A stretch of 64,000 bases of DNA from positions 1 to 64,000 of the forward strand of contig JAEZRE010000018.1 in NCBI GenBank assembly GCA_023412915.1. The letters are read 5' to 3'. The position numbers were made by a program, and so were the translations under genes. Origin of the DNA: Bacillota bacterium (GTDB taxonomy: Bacteria > Bacillota > Clostridia > Acetivibrionales > DTU013). Positions 26,858 to 36,703 of this stretch are shown here, piece by piece. The notes under the pieces were generated by a model. It made no database searches. It had not been told where the DNA came from and saw nothing but the letters and a program-made list of their open reading frames with translations. Numbering within the stretch: position 1 is the first letter of the stretch; each line of letters begins with the position of its first letter.

Positions 26858-27289
26858 TTGTTCTATGGTGAATTTCAGCACACTTTAGACCCCAAGGGCA
26901 GGATGATAGTTCCTTCTGCCTACAGGGAAGAGCTAAGGGGGAAATTCATGATAGCAAAAGGCCTGGAACAATGTCTTTTTATTTTCTCCATGCCTCAATG
27001 GAACAGTCTGGTGGACAAGCTTCAAACCTTACCGCTTTCAAATACGAGCGCCCGCGATTTCAACAGATATTTTTTCTCGAGTGCGGCGGAATGTGAAATG
27101 GACGGACAAAGCCGCATACTGGTACCACCGGGGTTGCGCAAATACGCTTCGCTGGAAAAGGATATAAGCATCATCGGCGTTGGTTCAAGAGTGGAAGTAT
27201 GGGACAAGAACAAGTGGGAAACCTACACCCAGAGTGAAAACCTCAGCCCTGACAATATTACAAATACTTTCGCACTGTTGGGCATTTAG
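26858..27289 (+). CDS. mraZ: transcriptional regulator MraZ
   Basis: AbrB-like DNA-binding protein of 143 residues that controls the division and cell-wall cluster it heads. Two SpoVT/AbrB-type repeats are visible, each ending in a DPKGRMIVP or DGQSRILVP strand (about residues 12-20 and 84-92). TTG 26858 is the start: AAGGGG at 26844-26849 is 8 nt upstream and translation gives MFYGEFQHTLDPKGR. The direct repeats at 26801-26827 are its likely operator. Confidence 0.95.
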   Translation: MFYGEFQHTLDPKGRMIVPSAYREELRGKFMIAKGLEQCLFIFSMPQWNSLVDKLQTLPLSNTSARDFNRYFFSSAAECEMDGQSRILVPPGLRKYASLEKDISIIGVGSRVEVWDKNKWETYTQSENLSPDNITNTFALLGI

Positions 27290-27315
27290 CTGAAACGACT
27301 GCCGGGAGAAACAAT

Positions 27316-28266
27316 ATGGAATTCAATCATAAACCGGTGCTGTTTGAAGAATCGGTTGACAGCCTGGATATAAAAGCCGGCGGGATATACCTGGACGGTA
27401 CGCTCGGAGGAGCGGGACACTCCCTCGGAATCCTTGGAAAATTGGATAGAGGGACACTGATCGGAATCGATCAGGATGAATACGCATTAAAGGTTGCAGG
27501 TGAGCGCCTAAAGCAAGCGAACACAGGCAGAGACAATAAATTGGTACTGATCCATGGAAACTTCAGAAACATGGTCGAACTGCTTAAAATGCAAGGCCTC
27601 ACTCAAGTGGACGGGATACTGCTAGATATTGGGGTATCATCATTCCAACTCGACGAAGGCACAAGGGGCTTCAGCTATCAGCAGGACGCGCCGCTTGACA
27701 TGAGGATGGACGTAAGCAAGCGACTTGACGCCGCAGCGATAGTAAATACATACGGAGAAAAGGAAATCCGGGACATAATAAGCGATTACGGCGAAGAAAA
27801 CTGGGCGGCCAGGATCGCCTCCTTCATAGCGAGGGCAAGGGAAGAAAGCCCGATCGAGACGACGGGACAGCTTGTGGACATCATAAAGGCGGCAATACCG
27901 GCACAGGCCAGACGAGAAGGGCCGCATCCCGCAAAGAGAACGTTTCAGGCGTTAAGAATAGCAGTAAACGATGAACTGGGAGCTCTGAAGGATGCACTGG
28001 ACAGCGCGGTAAGGCTTTTGAACCCGGGTGGCAGGATAAGCGTGATAACCTTCCACTCACTCGAGGACCGTATAGTTAAAAATGAGTTCCAAGCCAGAGA
28101 AAAGCCCTGCACATGCCCGCCGTCATTTCCGGTATGCGTATGCGGGAGACAGCCCGAACTCAAGGTGTTGACCAGAAAACCCGTACTTCCTTCGGAAGAG
28201 GAATTGGAAGCAAACCCACGGTCACGCAGTGCAAAACTAAGAACGGCAGTAAGATTAGCTACATGA
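27316..28266 (+). CDS. rsmH: 16S rRNA (cytosine-1402-N4)-methyltransferase
   Basis: Also called MraW. Methylates N4 of C1402 in the 16S rRNA decoding centre using S-adenosylmethionine. SAM-binding motif YLDGTLGGAGHS near residue 29, GILLDIGVSSFQLDEGTRGFS near residue 98, and the C-terminal VITFHSLEDRIVKN are typical. Length 316 residues, ATG 27316 after GGGAGAA. Standard second gene of the cluster. Confidence 0.96.
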   Translation: MEFNHKPVLFEESVDSLDIKAGGIYLDGTLGGAGHSLGILGKLDRGTLIGIDQDEYALKVAGERLKQANTGRDNKLVLIHGNFRNMVELLKMQGLTQVDGILLDIGVSSFQLDEGTRGFSYQQDAPLDMRMDVSKRLDAAAIVNTYGEKEIRDIISDYGEENWAARIASFIARAREESPIETTGQLVDIIKAAIPAQARREGPHPAKRTFQALRIAVNDELGALKDALDSAVRLLNPGGRISVITFHSLEDRIVKNEFQAREKPCTCPPSFPVCVCGRQPELKVLTRKPVLPSEEELEANPRSRSAKLRTAVRLAT

Positions 28267-28638
28267 AACAGTTACTCAATATCACTTTTACATAATTGGA
28301 CAAGCACTTAAACGAACCTGCGACAAAAAACAAAAGCACTAAAGCATAACAAAAAAGCATACGAAAGAAAAAAGCATTTAAAGTACATTACAGATACAAA
28401 AGAAAAGAAACTGAAGAAACGAAGGAAAAGAGAGAAAGTGAAGTAAAAGCAGGTAGCCAAACTCGTAAATTTGGAAAATTGCTACAAATGAAAAAGGCTT
28501 GAACTACTGAAGAAAAAGTTTTTAAAAACTTAAGAAAAGGCTGCCAGGTACACATGACAAAAAGCCGGGGGCTGAATAAAGAACAGTCCCCGGTGTTGCT
28601 TTCCTGTCGGGCATAAATCGCTTTTGAGGTGAATACAA
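28267..28638 (+). other. 372-nt A-rich non-coding gap with a G+C-rich hairpin
   Basis: Between rsmH and ftsL the plus strand is strongly enriched in A and AG runs from about 28310 to 28550, with no start-plus-ribosome-site reading frame on either strand. At 28565-28594 a stem CCGGGGGCTG/CAGTCCCCGG encloses a 10-nt loop; no T-run follows. It reads as an untranslated RNA segment, possibly a decayed gene or an RNA processing site. Confidence 0.6.
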
Positions 28639-29127
28639 TTGAGTGAGAAGAATCACGGGTACGTTGAGGGAACAGCCGCAAGACAGCTTGAGTACGATGT
28701 GTATGAAGAAAACAAGGTACTCAGGGAAAAAAAGCGATACAAAAACAACAGAAAAGTCAAGCTGAAATCAGTGCTTACAATTGTTGCCATATTGGCTGCA
28801 GCCCTTGTCGTGATGTACAGGTATGCTATAATTACGGAAATGAGCTATGAGATCAACCAGAAGGAATCCGATTACAACAAGCTGAGAAATGCAAACGCTT
28901 TATTGAAGGTCGAGATAGAAACTCAAACAAACCTGACAGATATTAAGGAAATTGCGGAAACCAGACTTGGAATGCAGACGCCGGACAAGAGCCAGCTAGT
29001 GTACATAAATGTACCAAGGGAAGACTACACCATAACGCTGGATCCAAAGGGTGAGAACGACAGGAGCGGAAATGTCCTGAAGAGCTTCATCAATAAACTG
29101 GCAGGGTTGGTCAGCATTCTGGAGTAA
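28639..29127 (+). CDS. ftsL: FtsL-like cell division protein
   Basis: Bitopic division protein of 162 residues: basic cytoplasmic head, one membrane helix (about residues 43-63, VLTIVAILAAALVVMYRYAI), then an extracytoplasmic coiled coil (INQKESDYNKLRNANALLKVEIE) and a segment ETRLGMQTPDKSQLVYI typical of FtsL/DivIC proteins. TTG 28639 has GAGGTG seven bases upstream. Its place between rsmH and the PBP gene is the ftsL position. Sequence identity in this family is low, so position and topology carry the assignment. Confidence 0.85.
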   Translation: MSEKNHGYVEGTAARQLEYDVYEENKVLREKKRYKNNRKVKLKSVLTIVAILAAALVVMYRYAIITEMSYEINQKESDYNKLRNANALLKVEIETQTNLTDIKEIAETRLGMQTPDKSQLVYINVPREDYTITLDPKGENDRSGNVLKSFINKLAGLVSILE

Positions 29128-29212
29128 AGGCAGACGGCCGCAGCAGAGGGGTATATGTCCGAGGTAAATGCAGGCAGAGTTACATTGCAGCGGGAACACT
29201 TAAGAAAAATAT

Positions 29213-29262
29213 GGACTGTAGATGTGTGTAGACTTGTTTTACACAGTCTGTAGTCTTTTTTA
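29213..29262 (+). terminator. terminator-like hairpin between ftsL and the PBP gene
   Basis: GGACTGTAGATGTGTGT at 29213-29229 pairs imperfectly with ACACAGTCTGTAGTC ending 29255, followed by seven T (29256-29262). It lies inside the cluster, so it should act as a partial terminator or attenuator in front of the PBP gene. Confidence 0.65.
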
Positions 29263-29293
29263 ATTATCTGTACAATACCAGGGGGGAATTATT

Positions 29294-31525
29294 TTGGCGG
29301 CACCGGGCTTGGCTATCAAAAGAAGGATGTTATTGCTGCTTTCCGTATTTGCGCTGATAGTTGTGGCATTGATAGGAAGGCTGGCTTTCATACAGTTCGT
29401 ACAGGGAAGCGAGCTGCAGAAAAAGGCTTTTATCCAGCAAAATGCCGGCAGGACAATCAGTCCCATCAGAGGTACGATATACGACGCCAATGGAAAAAAA
29501 CTGGCGATAAGCGTGCAGGTAGCTACAGTAAGCTGCAGGCCAAGCGATATCAGCAGCAACAGCAAAAACCTGTCGCCCGACGAGATAGCCGACGGACTGG
29601 CCCCTATCCTGCAGATGGACCGCAATGATATATACAAAATAATAACCAAAAAGGTAAGCTACATAACGATCAAGCGGAAGGTCGACAAGGATACGGAAAC
29701 AAAAGTAAGGGAATGGACTATAGAAAATAAGGCAAAAGGCATCAATATAGATGAGGATTCGAAAAGATTCTACCCGAACGGCAACCTGATGTCCCAAATC
29801 CTCGGGTTTACCGGGGATGACAACCAGGGCCTCATGGGCGGCGTAGAACAGGTCATGGATAAATACCTGAAGGGCACTCCCGGCAAGATACTCAGCGAAG
29901 TCGACGCCAGGGGCAGCGCCGTGCCCTCCGATACCGAAAAACGTATCGACGCACAGGACGGACTCAACGTTGTACTTACGATAGACGAAACGATACAGTA
30001 CCTCGTTTCCAAGTCACTTGACAAAGCTGTTCTCGACAATAAGGTAAAACAGGGCGCCGTTGCCATCGTAATGGACCCGAAAACGGGCGATATACTTGCG
30101 ATGGTTTCGAAGCCTGATTATGACCTCAACGATCCCTTCGCATTCCCTGCCAATATAAAGGATATGACGTTCAAGGGAATCGATACCGCGGCGCTCGATT
30201 CGTCGAACTGGAAGGAACGCAGCGGCGACACTGTAAAAATATTGAGCCAGACGGTCTGGAGGAATAAGGCGCTTTCCGATACGTACGAACCGGGATCGAC
30301 CTTCAAAAGCTTTACTACTTCTGCAGGGTTGGAGGAAGGCGTCGTTACGCCCGATACTATAACCAACGACCTGCCTATCAGGGTGCCTGGCTGGCCGCTG
30401 CCTATCTATTGCTGGAGAAGGGGAAGAGAGCATGGTACCGAAACCTTCCGCGAAGCCGTTTACAATTCCTGCAACCCCGCCTTTGTAAAGGTTGCGCAGA
30501 GCCTGGGGGTAAGCAGGTTCTACAATTATGTGAAAGCCTTCGGCTTTACCGAAAAAACGGGCATACTGTTGAACGGCGAAGCTAAGTCCATATTCCAGAG
30601 CAAGCCAAAGGAAATCGATATGGCCGTCGCCTCGTTCGGACAGAGGTTTACGATAACACCGCTGCAGCTGATCACCGGCTACACCGCCATAGTCAACGGC
30701 GGCAACCTGATGAAGCCGAGGCTTGTCAAGGAATTGACGGATAATGACGGAAATGTCGTCGAAAGGTTTGAACCTGAAGTCGTCCGATCGGTAATATCCA
30801 AGAAGACCTCCGATACGGTGAGAAGTATACTCGAAGGCGTCGTTGCGACGCCGAACGGCACAGGAAACGGTGCCTATGTCAAGGGCTACAGGATCGGCGG
30901 AAAGACCGGAACGTCCCAGACGACGCAGAAGGATGTACATATAGCCTCCTTCTGTGGGTTTGCGCCTGCGGACGATCCACAGATTATCTGCCTTGTGGTC
31001 ATGTTCGATCCCAAGGGCGAATCCTACATGGGCGGCGCAATAGCTGCCCCGCTTGCAGGAAAGATAATCGAAGACGTACTGAATTACAAGCAGGTAGAAA
31101 GACAATATACCGAAGAAGATCTCAAAACGATGACAGAAGAGGTATTCGTACCCGATGTCCGCAACAAGACCGTAGGAGATGCCGTAAAGGAGCTTAAATC
31201 CGCAGGCCTCAGCTACAAGGTCGAAGGCAGCGGAAATACCGAAAGCAGCGTTCTGGAACAGACTCCGAAGCCGGATGCGATGGTGCCCGAAAACTCAGTT
31301 GTTATATTGTATACGTATAAGCCGGATAAGGAACAGAACATCGAGATGCCGGACCTTTCGAACAAGACCGTATCGGAAGCGATCGATGCGCTGAACAGGG
31401 TCGGACTCAACATAAAGGTGAGCGGTAAGGGTGTGGCGTTCAGACAGGACAAAGCGCCGGGAGAAAAGGTGAGGAAGGGAGATGTCGTTTCCGTAGAATT
31501 CAGGAACCTGGATAATATAGAGTAA
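29294..31525 (+). CDS. class B penicillin-binding protein with two PASTA domains (FtsI/SpoVD type)
   Basis: Septal or spore-cortex transpeptidase. Membrane anchor at residues 10-32, PBP dimerisation domain (about 50-230), transpeptidase domain with S335-TFK338, SCN in NSCNPAF, and KTG at 537-539. Two PASTA domains follow (about 617-675 and 683-740). B. subtilis SpoVD has one PASTA and PBP2B two, so the cluster position plus two PASTA favours the vegetative FtsI/PBP2B role, but this cannot be settled here. TTG 29294 follows AGGGGGGAA. Confidence 0.92.
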   Translation: MAAPGLAIKRRMLLLLSVFALIVVALIGRLAFIQFVQGSELQKKAFIQQNAGRTISPIRGTIYDANGKKLAISVQVATVSCRPSDISSNSKNLSPDEIADGLAPILQMDRNDIYKIITKKVSYITIKRKVDKDTETKVREWTIENKAKGINIDEDSKRFYPNGNLMSQILGFTGDDNQGLMGGVEQVMDKYLKGTPGKILSEVDARGSAVPSDTEKRIDAQDGLNVVLTIDETIQYLVSKSLDKAVLDNKVKQGAVAIVMDPKTGDILAMVSKPDYDLNDPFAFPANIKDMTFKGIDTAALDSSNWKERSGDTVKILSQTVWRNKALSDTYEPGSTFKSFTTSAGLEEGVVTPDTITNDLPIRVPGWPLPIYCWRRGREHGTETFREAVYNSCNPAFVKVAQSLGVSRFYNYVKAFGFTEKTGILLNGEAKSIFQSKPKEIDMAVASFGQRFTITPLQLITGYTAIVNGGNLMKPRLVKELTDNDGNVVERFEPEVVRSVISKKTSDTVRSILEGVVATPNGTGNGAYVKGYRIGGKTGTSQTTQKDVHIASFCGFAPADDPQIICLVVMFDPKGESYMGGAIAAPLAGKIIEDVLNYKQVERQYTEEDLKTMTEEVFVPDVRNKTVGDAVKELKSAGLSYKVEGSGNTESSVLEQTPKPDAMVPENSVVILYTYKPDKEQNIEMPDLSNKTVSEAIDALNRVGLNIKVSGKGVAFRQDKAPGEKVRKGDVVSVEFRNLDNIE

Positions 31526-31537
31526 AGGGGAGCTGCC

Positions 31538-33004
31538 ATGCTATTGGCCGATCTGATCAAGGGTCTGAATGTTTTGAACTTAAGAGGAAACATCGACATT
31601 GAGATAGATGGGATAGCATACGATTCGAGAAAGGTTGGCAAGGGTTACGTATTCGTCTGTATCGACGGGACAGCGTCGGACGGGCATGAATTTGCCGGGG
31701 AGGCTTTGAAAAACGGCGCTTCGGCATTTATAACACAAAGGGATATAGCGATTGAAACGGATGTGCCGGTAATTCTGACAGACGATACCAGAAAAGCGCT
31801 GGCGCAGGTTTCGGACCGTTTTTACGGACACCTGTCCGAACGCTTCAATCTGATAGGGATAACGGGTACAAAGGGAAAGACTACCACAACGTTCATGATT
31901 AAGTCCATACTGGAAGCGTCAGGTAGAAAAGTGGGGCTCATAGGCACTCTCGGCACGCGTATAGGAGACCGGGTTCTCTATTCCGAGAGAACCACCCCCG
32001 AATCGCTGGATCTGCAGGAGCTGTTTTCTCAGATGGTGGAGGAGGGCGTTGACGATGTGGTGATGGAGGTGTCATCACAGGGACTGGCACTGCAGAGAGT
32101 GTGCTGCTGCGATTTCGATACGGGAGTTTTCACAAACCTCTCACGGGATCACATAAGCTCAAGGGAGCACGCGTCGATGGAAGAATACCTGCTGGCTAAA
32201 TGCAGGCTGTTCAAAATGTGCAGGCGAGGACTTATAAACCTGGACAGCGGTTATGCGGCAAGAGTGATTGAACAGGCCGAATGTGATACGATGACCTTCG
32301 GCATTGACAGCAAGGCGGATATTTGCGCAGCAAATATTGCAAAGCTGCAAAACTGCGTGGAGTTTGATATAGAGTCTCCTTGGTATGCCGAAAGGCTTAG
32401 AGTCAACATACCGGGAAGATTCAGCATATATAACGCGCTGGCGGCCGCAGGTGTTTGCGGTATGCTCGGGATACCGACGGGCGCCGTAAAGGCAGGCCTT
32501 GAACGTGTGCAGGTTCCGGGACGCGCCGAATCAGTGGATACAGGCAGGGATTTCAGTGTTATAATAGATTATGCGCATACCCCGGACAGCCTTGAGAATA
32601 TACTTAGTACAGTGAAGGATTATTCGGAGGGAGCTGTTATCTGCGTTTTTGGCTGCGGAGGGGACAGGGACAGGACAAAACGCCCGATGATGGGTGCGAT
32701 ATCCGGAAGGATAGCCGATTATACCATAATTACCTCCGATAACCCAAGGACGGAGGAGCCCGCGGCAATAATAGCGCAGATAGAAGAGGGCATAAAGGAT
32801 ACGGGCGGGAAATACCGCTGTATTACCGACCGGCGGGAAGCCATCAGGCACGCGCTCATGACTGCCGGATCGAGGGCTGTTGTGGTTCTTGCGGGTAAAG
32901 GCCACGAGACCTATCAGACTTTCGGCGACAGGACGATACATTTTGATGAAAGAGAGATCGTTAGGGAAATACTTAATGAAATGTCGGAAAACAAAAGGAG
33001 CTGA
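31538..33004 (+). CDS. murE: UDP-MurNAc-L-Ala-D-Glu:meso-diaminopimelate ligase
   Basis: Adds the third amino acid of the peptidoglycan stem peptide. P-loop GITGTKGKTTTTF near residue 107; the substrate-selecting motif is DNPR at residues 401-404, the form that recognises meso-diaminopimelate rather than lysine. The C-terminal GKGHETYQ motif is present. Length 488 residues. It is 12 nt behind the PBP gene and 3 nt ahead of murF. Confidence 0.96.
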   Translation: MLLADLIKGLNVLNLRGNIDIEIDGIAYDSRKVGKGYVFVCIDGTASDGHEFAGEALKNGASAFITQRDIAIETDVPVILTDDTRKALAQVSDRFYGHLSERFNLIGITGTKGKTTTTFMIKSILEASGRKVGLIGTLGTRIGDRVLYSERTTPESLDLQELFSQMVEEGVDDVVMEVSSQGLALQRVCCCDFDTGVFTNLSRDHISSREHASMEEYLLAKCRLFKMCRRGLINLDSGYAARVIEQAECDTMTFGIDSKADICAANIAKLQNCVEFDIESPWYAERLRVNIPGRFSIYNALAAAGVCGMLGIPTGAVKAGLERVQVPGRAESVDTGRDFSVIIDYAHTPDSLENILSTVKDYSEGAVICVFGCGGDRDRTKRPMMGAISGRIADYTIITSDNPRTEEPAAIIAQIEEGIKDTGGKYRCITDRREAIRHALMTAGSRAVVVLAGKGHETYQTFGDRTIHFDEREIVREILNEMSENKRS

Positions 33005-33007
33005 AGC

Positions 33008-34429
33008 ATGCTTCAAATCAGCATCAATGAAATAGCAGAGGCAACGGGCGGGAGAATGCTCCTGCCGGGCGGAGGAAACTGCAAATCCAATGCGGGCGCC
33101 GAGGCAGGCGAAACCTGCGGCGACACGGTAATAACCGGTATATCGACCGATTCCAGAAAGATACGGCCGGGAGATCTTTTCATACCGTTGATAGGTGAAA
33201 ATTTCGACGGCCACGATTATATAGCAAGGGCATTCGAAAACGGAGCAGCGGCCACATTATCCCAAAAGCCTGCTACGGATTTCCCGGACAGGATTGTGAT
33301 ATCGGTCGGCAATACTTTAATGGCCCTGCAGGCCTTGGCGGCCAGGTACAGGAGCAGGTTCTCCATACCATTCACAGGCATTACCGGCAGCGTAGGGAAG
33401 ACAAGTACCAAGGAAATGGTTGCCTGCGCGCTTGGCACGCGGTACAATGTACTGAAGAACGAGGGCAATCTCAATAATGAAATCGGCGTCCCGCTCACCG
33501 TTTTCCGGCTTGATGCAAGTCATGAAGCCGCGGTGGTTGAAATGGGCATGAGTGGATTCGGGGAAATCAGCGCGCTTACGTCTATTGTAAGGCCAAAGGT
33601 GGCTATAATTACGAATATAGGGATTTCTCATATCGAGAAATTGGGCTCAAGGCAAAACATACTGAAGGCGAAGCTGGAAATTCTCGAAGGCCTCGAGCCA
33701 GGCGGGCTGCTGATATTGAATGGGGACGATTCGCTGCTGGGTGGCGCCAGGGACCTGCTTAAAGTCCGGACCGTATCCTACGGCTTGAACGAAGATGTGG
33801 ATTATCAGGCGGTAAACGTACGTTCCCATGGGATCGGTGGTATCGATTTTGACATACGCGTGACGACGGGAGAGTACACAGTTCATGTACCTGCGCCGGG
33901 CATACATAATGTTTATAACGCACTTGCCGCAATAGCTGCAGGTATCGAGCTTTCGGTACCGATAAAGGATATAATCGACGGCATAGCGCAGTTCAGGACA
34001 GGCAGAATGCGTATGGACATCATCGGCGCCAACGGGCTTACCGTGATAAACGACGCCTATAACGCCAGCCCACAGTCGGTCAAGGCAGCTCTGGACGTAC
34101 TTGACGAACTGGAATGCAGCCGCAGGATAGCCGTACTGGGCGATATGCTTGAACTTGGAGAATGGTCCGTACAGGCACATACGCAGACAGGTACCGATGC
34201 GGCAGGCTGCAGGCTCGATTACATAGTTACGGTCGGAGCCGATGCGGCCCATATTGCAAAGGGAGCCGTCGCGGCAGGATTTCCGGAGGACCATGCAGTC
34301 TCCTTTACCACAAATGGCGAGGCTTTGGAATTCCTGACCCGGACGCTTAAACAGGGAGACGCCGTTTTGGTCAAAGGTTCACGCGGTATGAAGATGGAAG
34401 AGATCGTCCAGGAACTGGTGTCGGAATAA
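33008..34429 (+). CDS. murF: UDP-MurNAc-tripeptide:D-Ala-D-Ala ligase
   Basis: Adds D-Ala-D-Ala to complete the UDP-MurNAc-pentapeptide. P-loop GITGSVGKTSTKEM near residue 122, NEGNLNNEIGVPLT, and NDAYNASPQSVKAALD in the C-terminal half are diagnostic. Length 473 residues, with a short Gly/Ala-rich insertion near residues 20-38. Coupled closely to murE. Confidence 0.96.
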   Translation: MLQISINEIAEATGGRMLLPGGGNCKSNAGAEAGETCGDTVITGISTDSRKIRPGDLFIPLIGENFDGHDYIARAFENGAAATLSQKPATDFPDRIVISVGNTLMALQALAARYRSRFSIPFTGITGSVGKTSTKEMVACALGTRYNVLKNEGNLNNEIGVPLTVFRLDASHEAAVVEMGMSGFGEISALTSIVRPKVAIITNIGISHIEKLGSRQNILKAKLEILEGLEPGGLLILNGDDSLLGGARDLLKVRTVSYGLNEDVDYQAVNVRSHGIGGIDFDIRVTTGEYTVHVPAPGIHNVYNALAAIAAGIELSVPIKDIIDGIAQFRTGRMRMDIIGANGLTVINDAYNASPQSVKAALDVLDELECSRRIAVLGDMLELGEWSVQAHTQTGTDAAGCRLDYIVTVGADAAHIAKGAVAAGFPEDHAVSFTTNGEALEFLTRTLKQGDAVLVKGSRGMKMEEIVQELVSE

Positions 34430-34530
34430 ATACTTTCGATAAAAAATAAGCATTTTGCAATGCAGGGAATACAATAATATGGGGTTTATGTAAACTGTTG
34501 CGCGAAATGCTCATATACGGGGGAATGAAA

Positions 34531-35526
34531 TTGGAATTCAATTTACTTAAATCACCGGAAGTCGTGGCTTTTGCCGGGACATTCATTCTTGCTCTTATTG
34601 CGGGGCCGATAATAATACCCCTGCTGAGGCGTTTGAAATTCGGACAGACAATAAGAGAAGACGGCCCGGCTACCCATCTCAAAAAGATGGGTATACCGAC
34701 TATCGGAGGCCTTATCTTTATAATACCGATTATACTGACAACCCTGTTCTTTGCGCCCGCATACCCCGGAATCATGCCAATGCTGCTGGTGACTGTGGGA
34801 TTTGGCGCTATTGGCTTTATAGATGATATGATCAAGGTGCTTAAAAAGAACAGCGACGGTCTCAATCCAAGGCAAAAATCCTTCGGACAGATCTTCGTAT
34901 CGGCAGTTTTTGCCTTTTATGTGGCTTTCGACCCGAAGCTCGGCACAGGCATGATCCTGCCGTTCCTTGGAATGGATGCGGTCGTGGAAATGCCTGTCTG
35001 GCTGTTCATACCTCTGGTTATAATCGTAATGTACCTGATAACGAATTCGGTAAACATGACGGATGGAGTGGATGGCCTTGCGACGGGAGTAACCCTGATA
35101 GTAACGGTGTTTTTTACGATAGTCGCGATGTTCAGGCCCGAATGGGATTATGTCACTCTCATCTGCTCGATCACAGCGGGAGGGTGCCTTGGGTTCCTCG
35201 TATTCAATATCTATCCGGCCAAGGTGATAATGGGCGATACGGGATCGCTTGCGCTGGGCGGTGTTGTGGGAGCGGCGGCGGTTGTGATGAAAATGCCGTG
35301 GATACTGCTTGTCGTAGGTGGGATCTACGCTGTTGAAAGCTTGTCCGTGTTCATACAGGTGACCTCCTTCAAGATGCGGGGGAAAAGGGTCTTCAAAATG
35401 GCTCCCATACATCACCACTTTGAGTTGTCAGGCTGGAAGGAGACCAAGGTAGTCGGCGTTTTCTGGTCGATCACCATCGCACTTTGCATAGTGGGCTTTA
35501 TTACACTGGGGTTTAAATTCTTCTAG
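34531..35526 (+). CDS. mraY: phospho-MurNAc-pentapeptide transferase
   Basis: Membrane enzyme that moves phospho-MurNAc-pentapeptide to undecaprenyl phosphate, forming lipid I. About ten helices; motifs LRRLKFGQTIREDGP, GFIDDMIKV, TNSVNMTDGVDGLA, MGDTGSLALGG and the MAPIHHHFELSGWKE histidine motif. TTG 34531 (preceded by GGGGGAA) gives the N-terminal length seen in the family; ATG 34525, ATG 34507 and TTG 34498 are in-frame alternatives without better ribosome sites. murD, often between mraY and ftsW, is not present here. Confidence 0.95.
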   Translation: MEFNLLKSPEVVAFAGTFILALIAGPIIIPLLRRLKFGQTIREDGPATHLKKMGIPTIGGLIFIIPIILTTLFFAPAYPGIMPMLLVTVGFGAIGFIDDMIKVLKKNSDGLNPRQKSFGQIFVSAVFAFYVAFDPKLGTGMILPFLGMDAVVEMPVWLFIPLVIIVMYLITNSVNMTDGVDGLATGVTLIVTVFFTIVAMFRPEWDYVTLICSITAGGCLGFLVFNIYPAKVIMGDTGSLALGGVVGAAAVVMKMPWILLVVGGIYAVESLSVFIQVTSFKMRGKRVFKMAPIHHHFELSGWKETKVVGVFWSITIALCIVGFITLGFKFF

Positions 35527-35544
35527 GGAAACTCGGAGGTTTCT

Positions 35545-36654
35545 ATGAAAGATAAAAAGCCGTTTGACTTTCTGCTGTTCGCGACCATACTTGTTCTGCT
35601 CTCGCTCGGGCTGGTCATGGTGTTCAGCGCTAGCGCGCCGGCGGCTGAAAAATATCAGAACGATATATATTATTTTATAAAGAAACAGCTTGGTTTTGCA
35701 GCAATAGGGATGATCGCAATGCTCTTTGCCGCAAATTACGATTACCACAAATATGGCAGGAAAACTGTTCTTTTACTTATGGGCACAGCAATACTCTCTA
35801 TGGTTGCCGTGCTTATCCCGGGTATCGGCCGTGAAATCAACGGTTCGAGGAGATGGATCTACTTCGGGTCGATACCGTTTCAGCCTTCGGAATATACAAA
35901 ATTGGCAATAATCATATTTTTTTCATATTTTCTTTCAAAACGTAAAAAGCCGCTCAAATCCTTCATCACCGATCTTATGCCCTATCTTTTCGTAGTCGGT
36001 GTAATATCGCTGCTGCTTCTTCTGGAACCTCACCTCAGCGCGACCATCATAATGATTTCGCTGGCTATGATAATATTGTTTGCGGCTGGGGCGAGGATAA
36101 GGCATTTTGTTTACCTTGTGGCGCCAGTTGCAGCCCTTTTGGTTGCTGTGGTATCCTTTACGGATTATATGACGACGCGTATCAATACCTGGCTAAATCC
36201 ATGGCTCGATCCCCAGGGGGACGGTTACCAGACGATACAGTCTCTTTACGCCATCGGCTCGGGAGGACTGTTCGGAAGAGGCCTTGGCCAGAGTATGCAG
36301 AAGTTCCTTTACGTACCTGAACCCCAGAACGATTACATTTTTTCCATACTGGCCGAAGAGCTTGGCTTTGTCGGAGTCGCTGCAGTTCTGCTGCTTTTTA
36401 TGATATTTATCTGGAGAGGTATAAAAATTGCAGTGCACGCGCCGGATACTTACGGAAGTCTGATAGCTACCGGCATCACCGTGCTGATAGCGGTCCAGAG
36501 CCTGTTCAATGTGGCTGTCGTGACTAACAGTATCCCTCCAACCGGCGTTTCCTTGCCTTTCTTCAGCTCAGGAGGTTCTTCGCTCGTGTTTTTCATGGTG
36601 GAGGCTGGTATCCTGCTGAATGTATCAAGATATTCCAACTACGAAAGAATCTGA
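35545..36654 (+). CDS. ftsW: SEDS peptidoglycan polymerase, FtsW/SpoVE type
   Basis: Septal lipid II polymerase working with the class B PBP encoded four genes upstream. Nine to ten membrane helices; motifs GSRRWIYFGSIPFQPSEYTKLA, LEPHLSATII, VPEPQNDYIFSILAEELGF and TGVSLPFFSSGGSSL. ATG 35545, 369 residues. A terminator-like hairpin follows at 36669. The distinction between vegetative FtsW and sporulation SpoVE cannot be made from sequence alone. Confidence 0.93.
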   Translation: MKDKKPFDFLLFATILVLLSLGLVMVFSASAPAAEKYQNDIYYFIKKQLGFAAIGMIAMLFAANYDYHKYGRKTVLLLMGTAILSMVAVLIPGIGREINGSRRWIYFGSIPFQPSEYTKLAIIIFFSYFLSKRKKPLKSFITDLMPYLFVVGVISLLLLLEPHLSATIIMISLAMIILFAAGARIRHFVYLVAPVAALLVAVVSFTDYMTTRINTWLNPWLDPQGDGYQTIQSLYAIGSGGLFGRGLGQSMQKFLYVPEPQNDYIFSILAEELGFVGVAAVLLLFMIFIWRGIKIAVHAPDTYGSLIATGITVLIAVQSLFNVAVVTNSIPPTGVSLPFFSSGGSSLVFFMVEAGILLNVSRYSNYERI

Positions 36655-36668
36655 ACACATTACATTTG

Positions 36669-36703
36669 CCTCGCATAAAATAAACTGTGTGCGAGGTGTT
36701 TTT
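36669..36703 (+). terminator. hairpin with T-run after ftsW, overlapping the murA ribosome site
   Basis: CCTCGCA at 36669-36675 pairs perfectly with TGCGAGG at 36690-36696, followed by TGTTTTT. The GAGG of the 3' arm is also the Shine-Dalgarno element for the murA fragment starting at 36704, as in the arrangement at 18423. Confidence 0.75.

Noticed and set aside
28388..28681. Minus-strand frame of 97 codons in the A-rich gap before ftsL
   Set aside because: It arises from the A-rich composition, lacks a ribosome site and opposes the operon.
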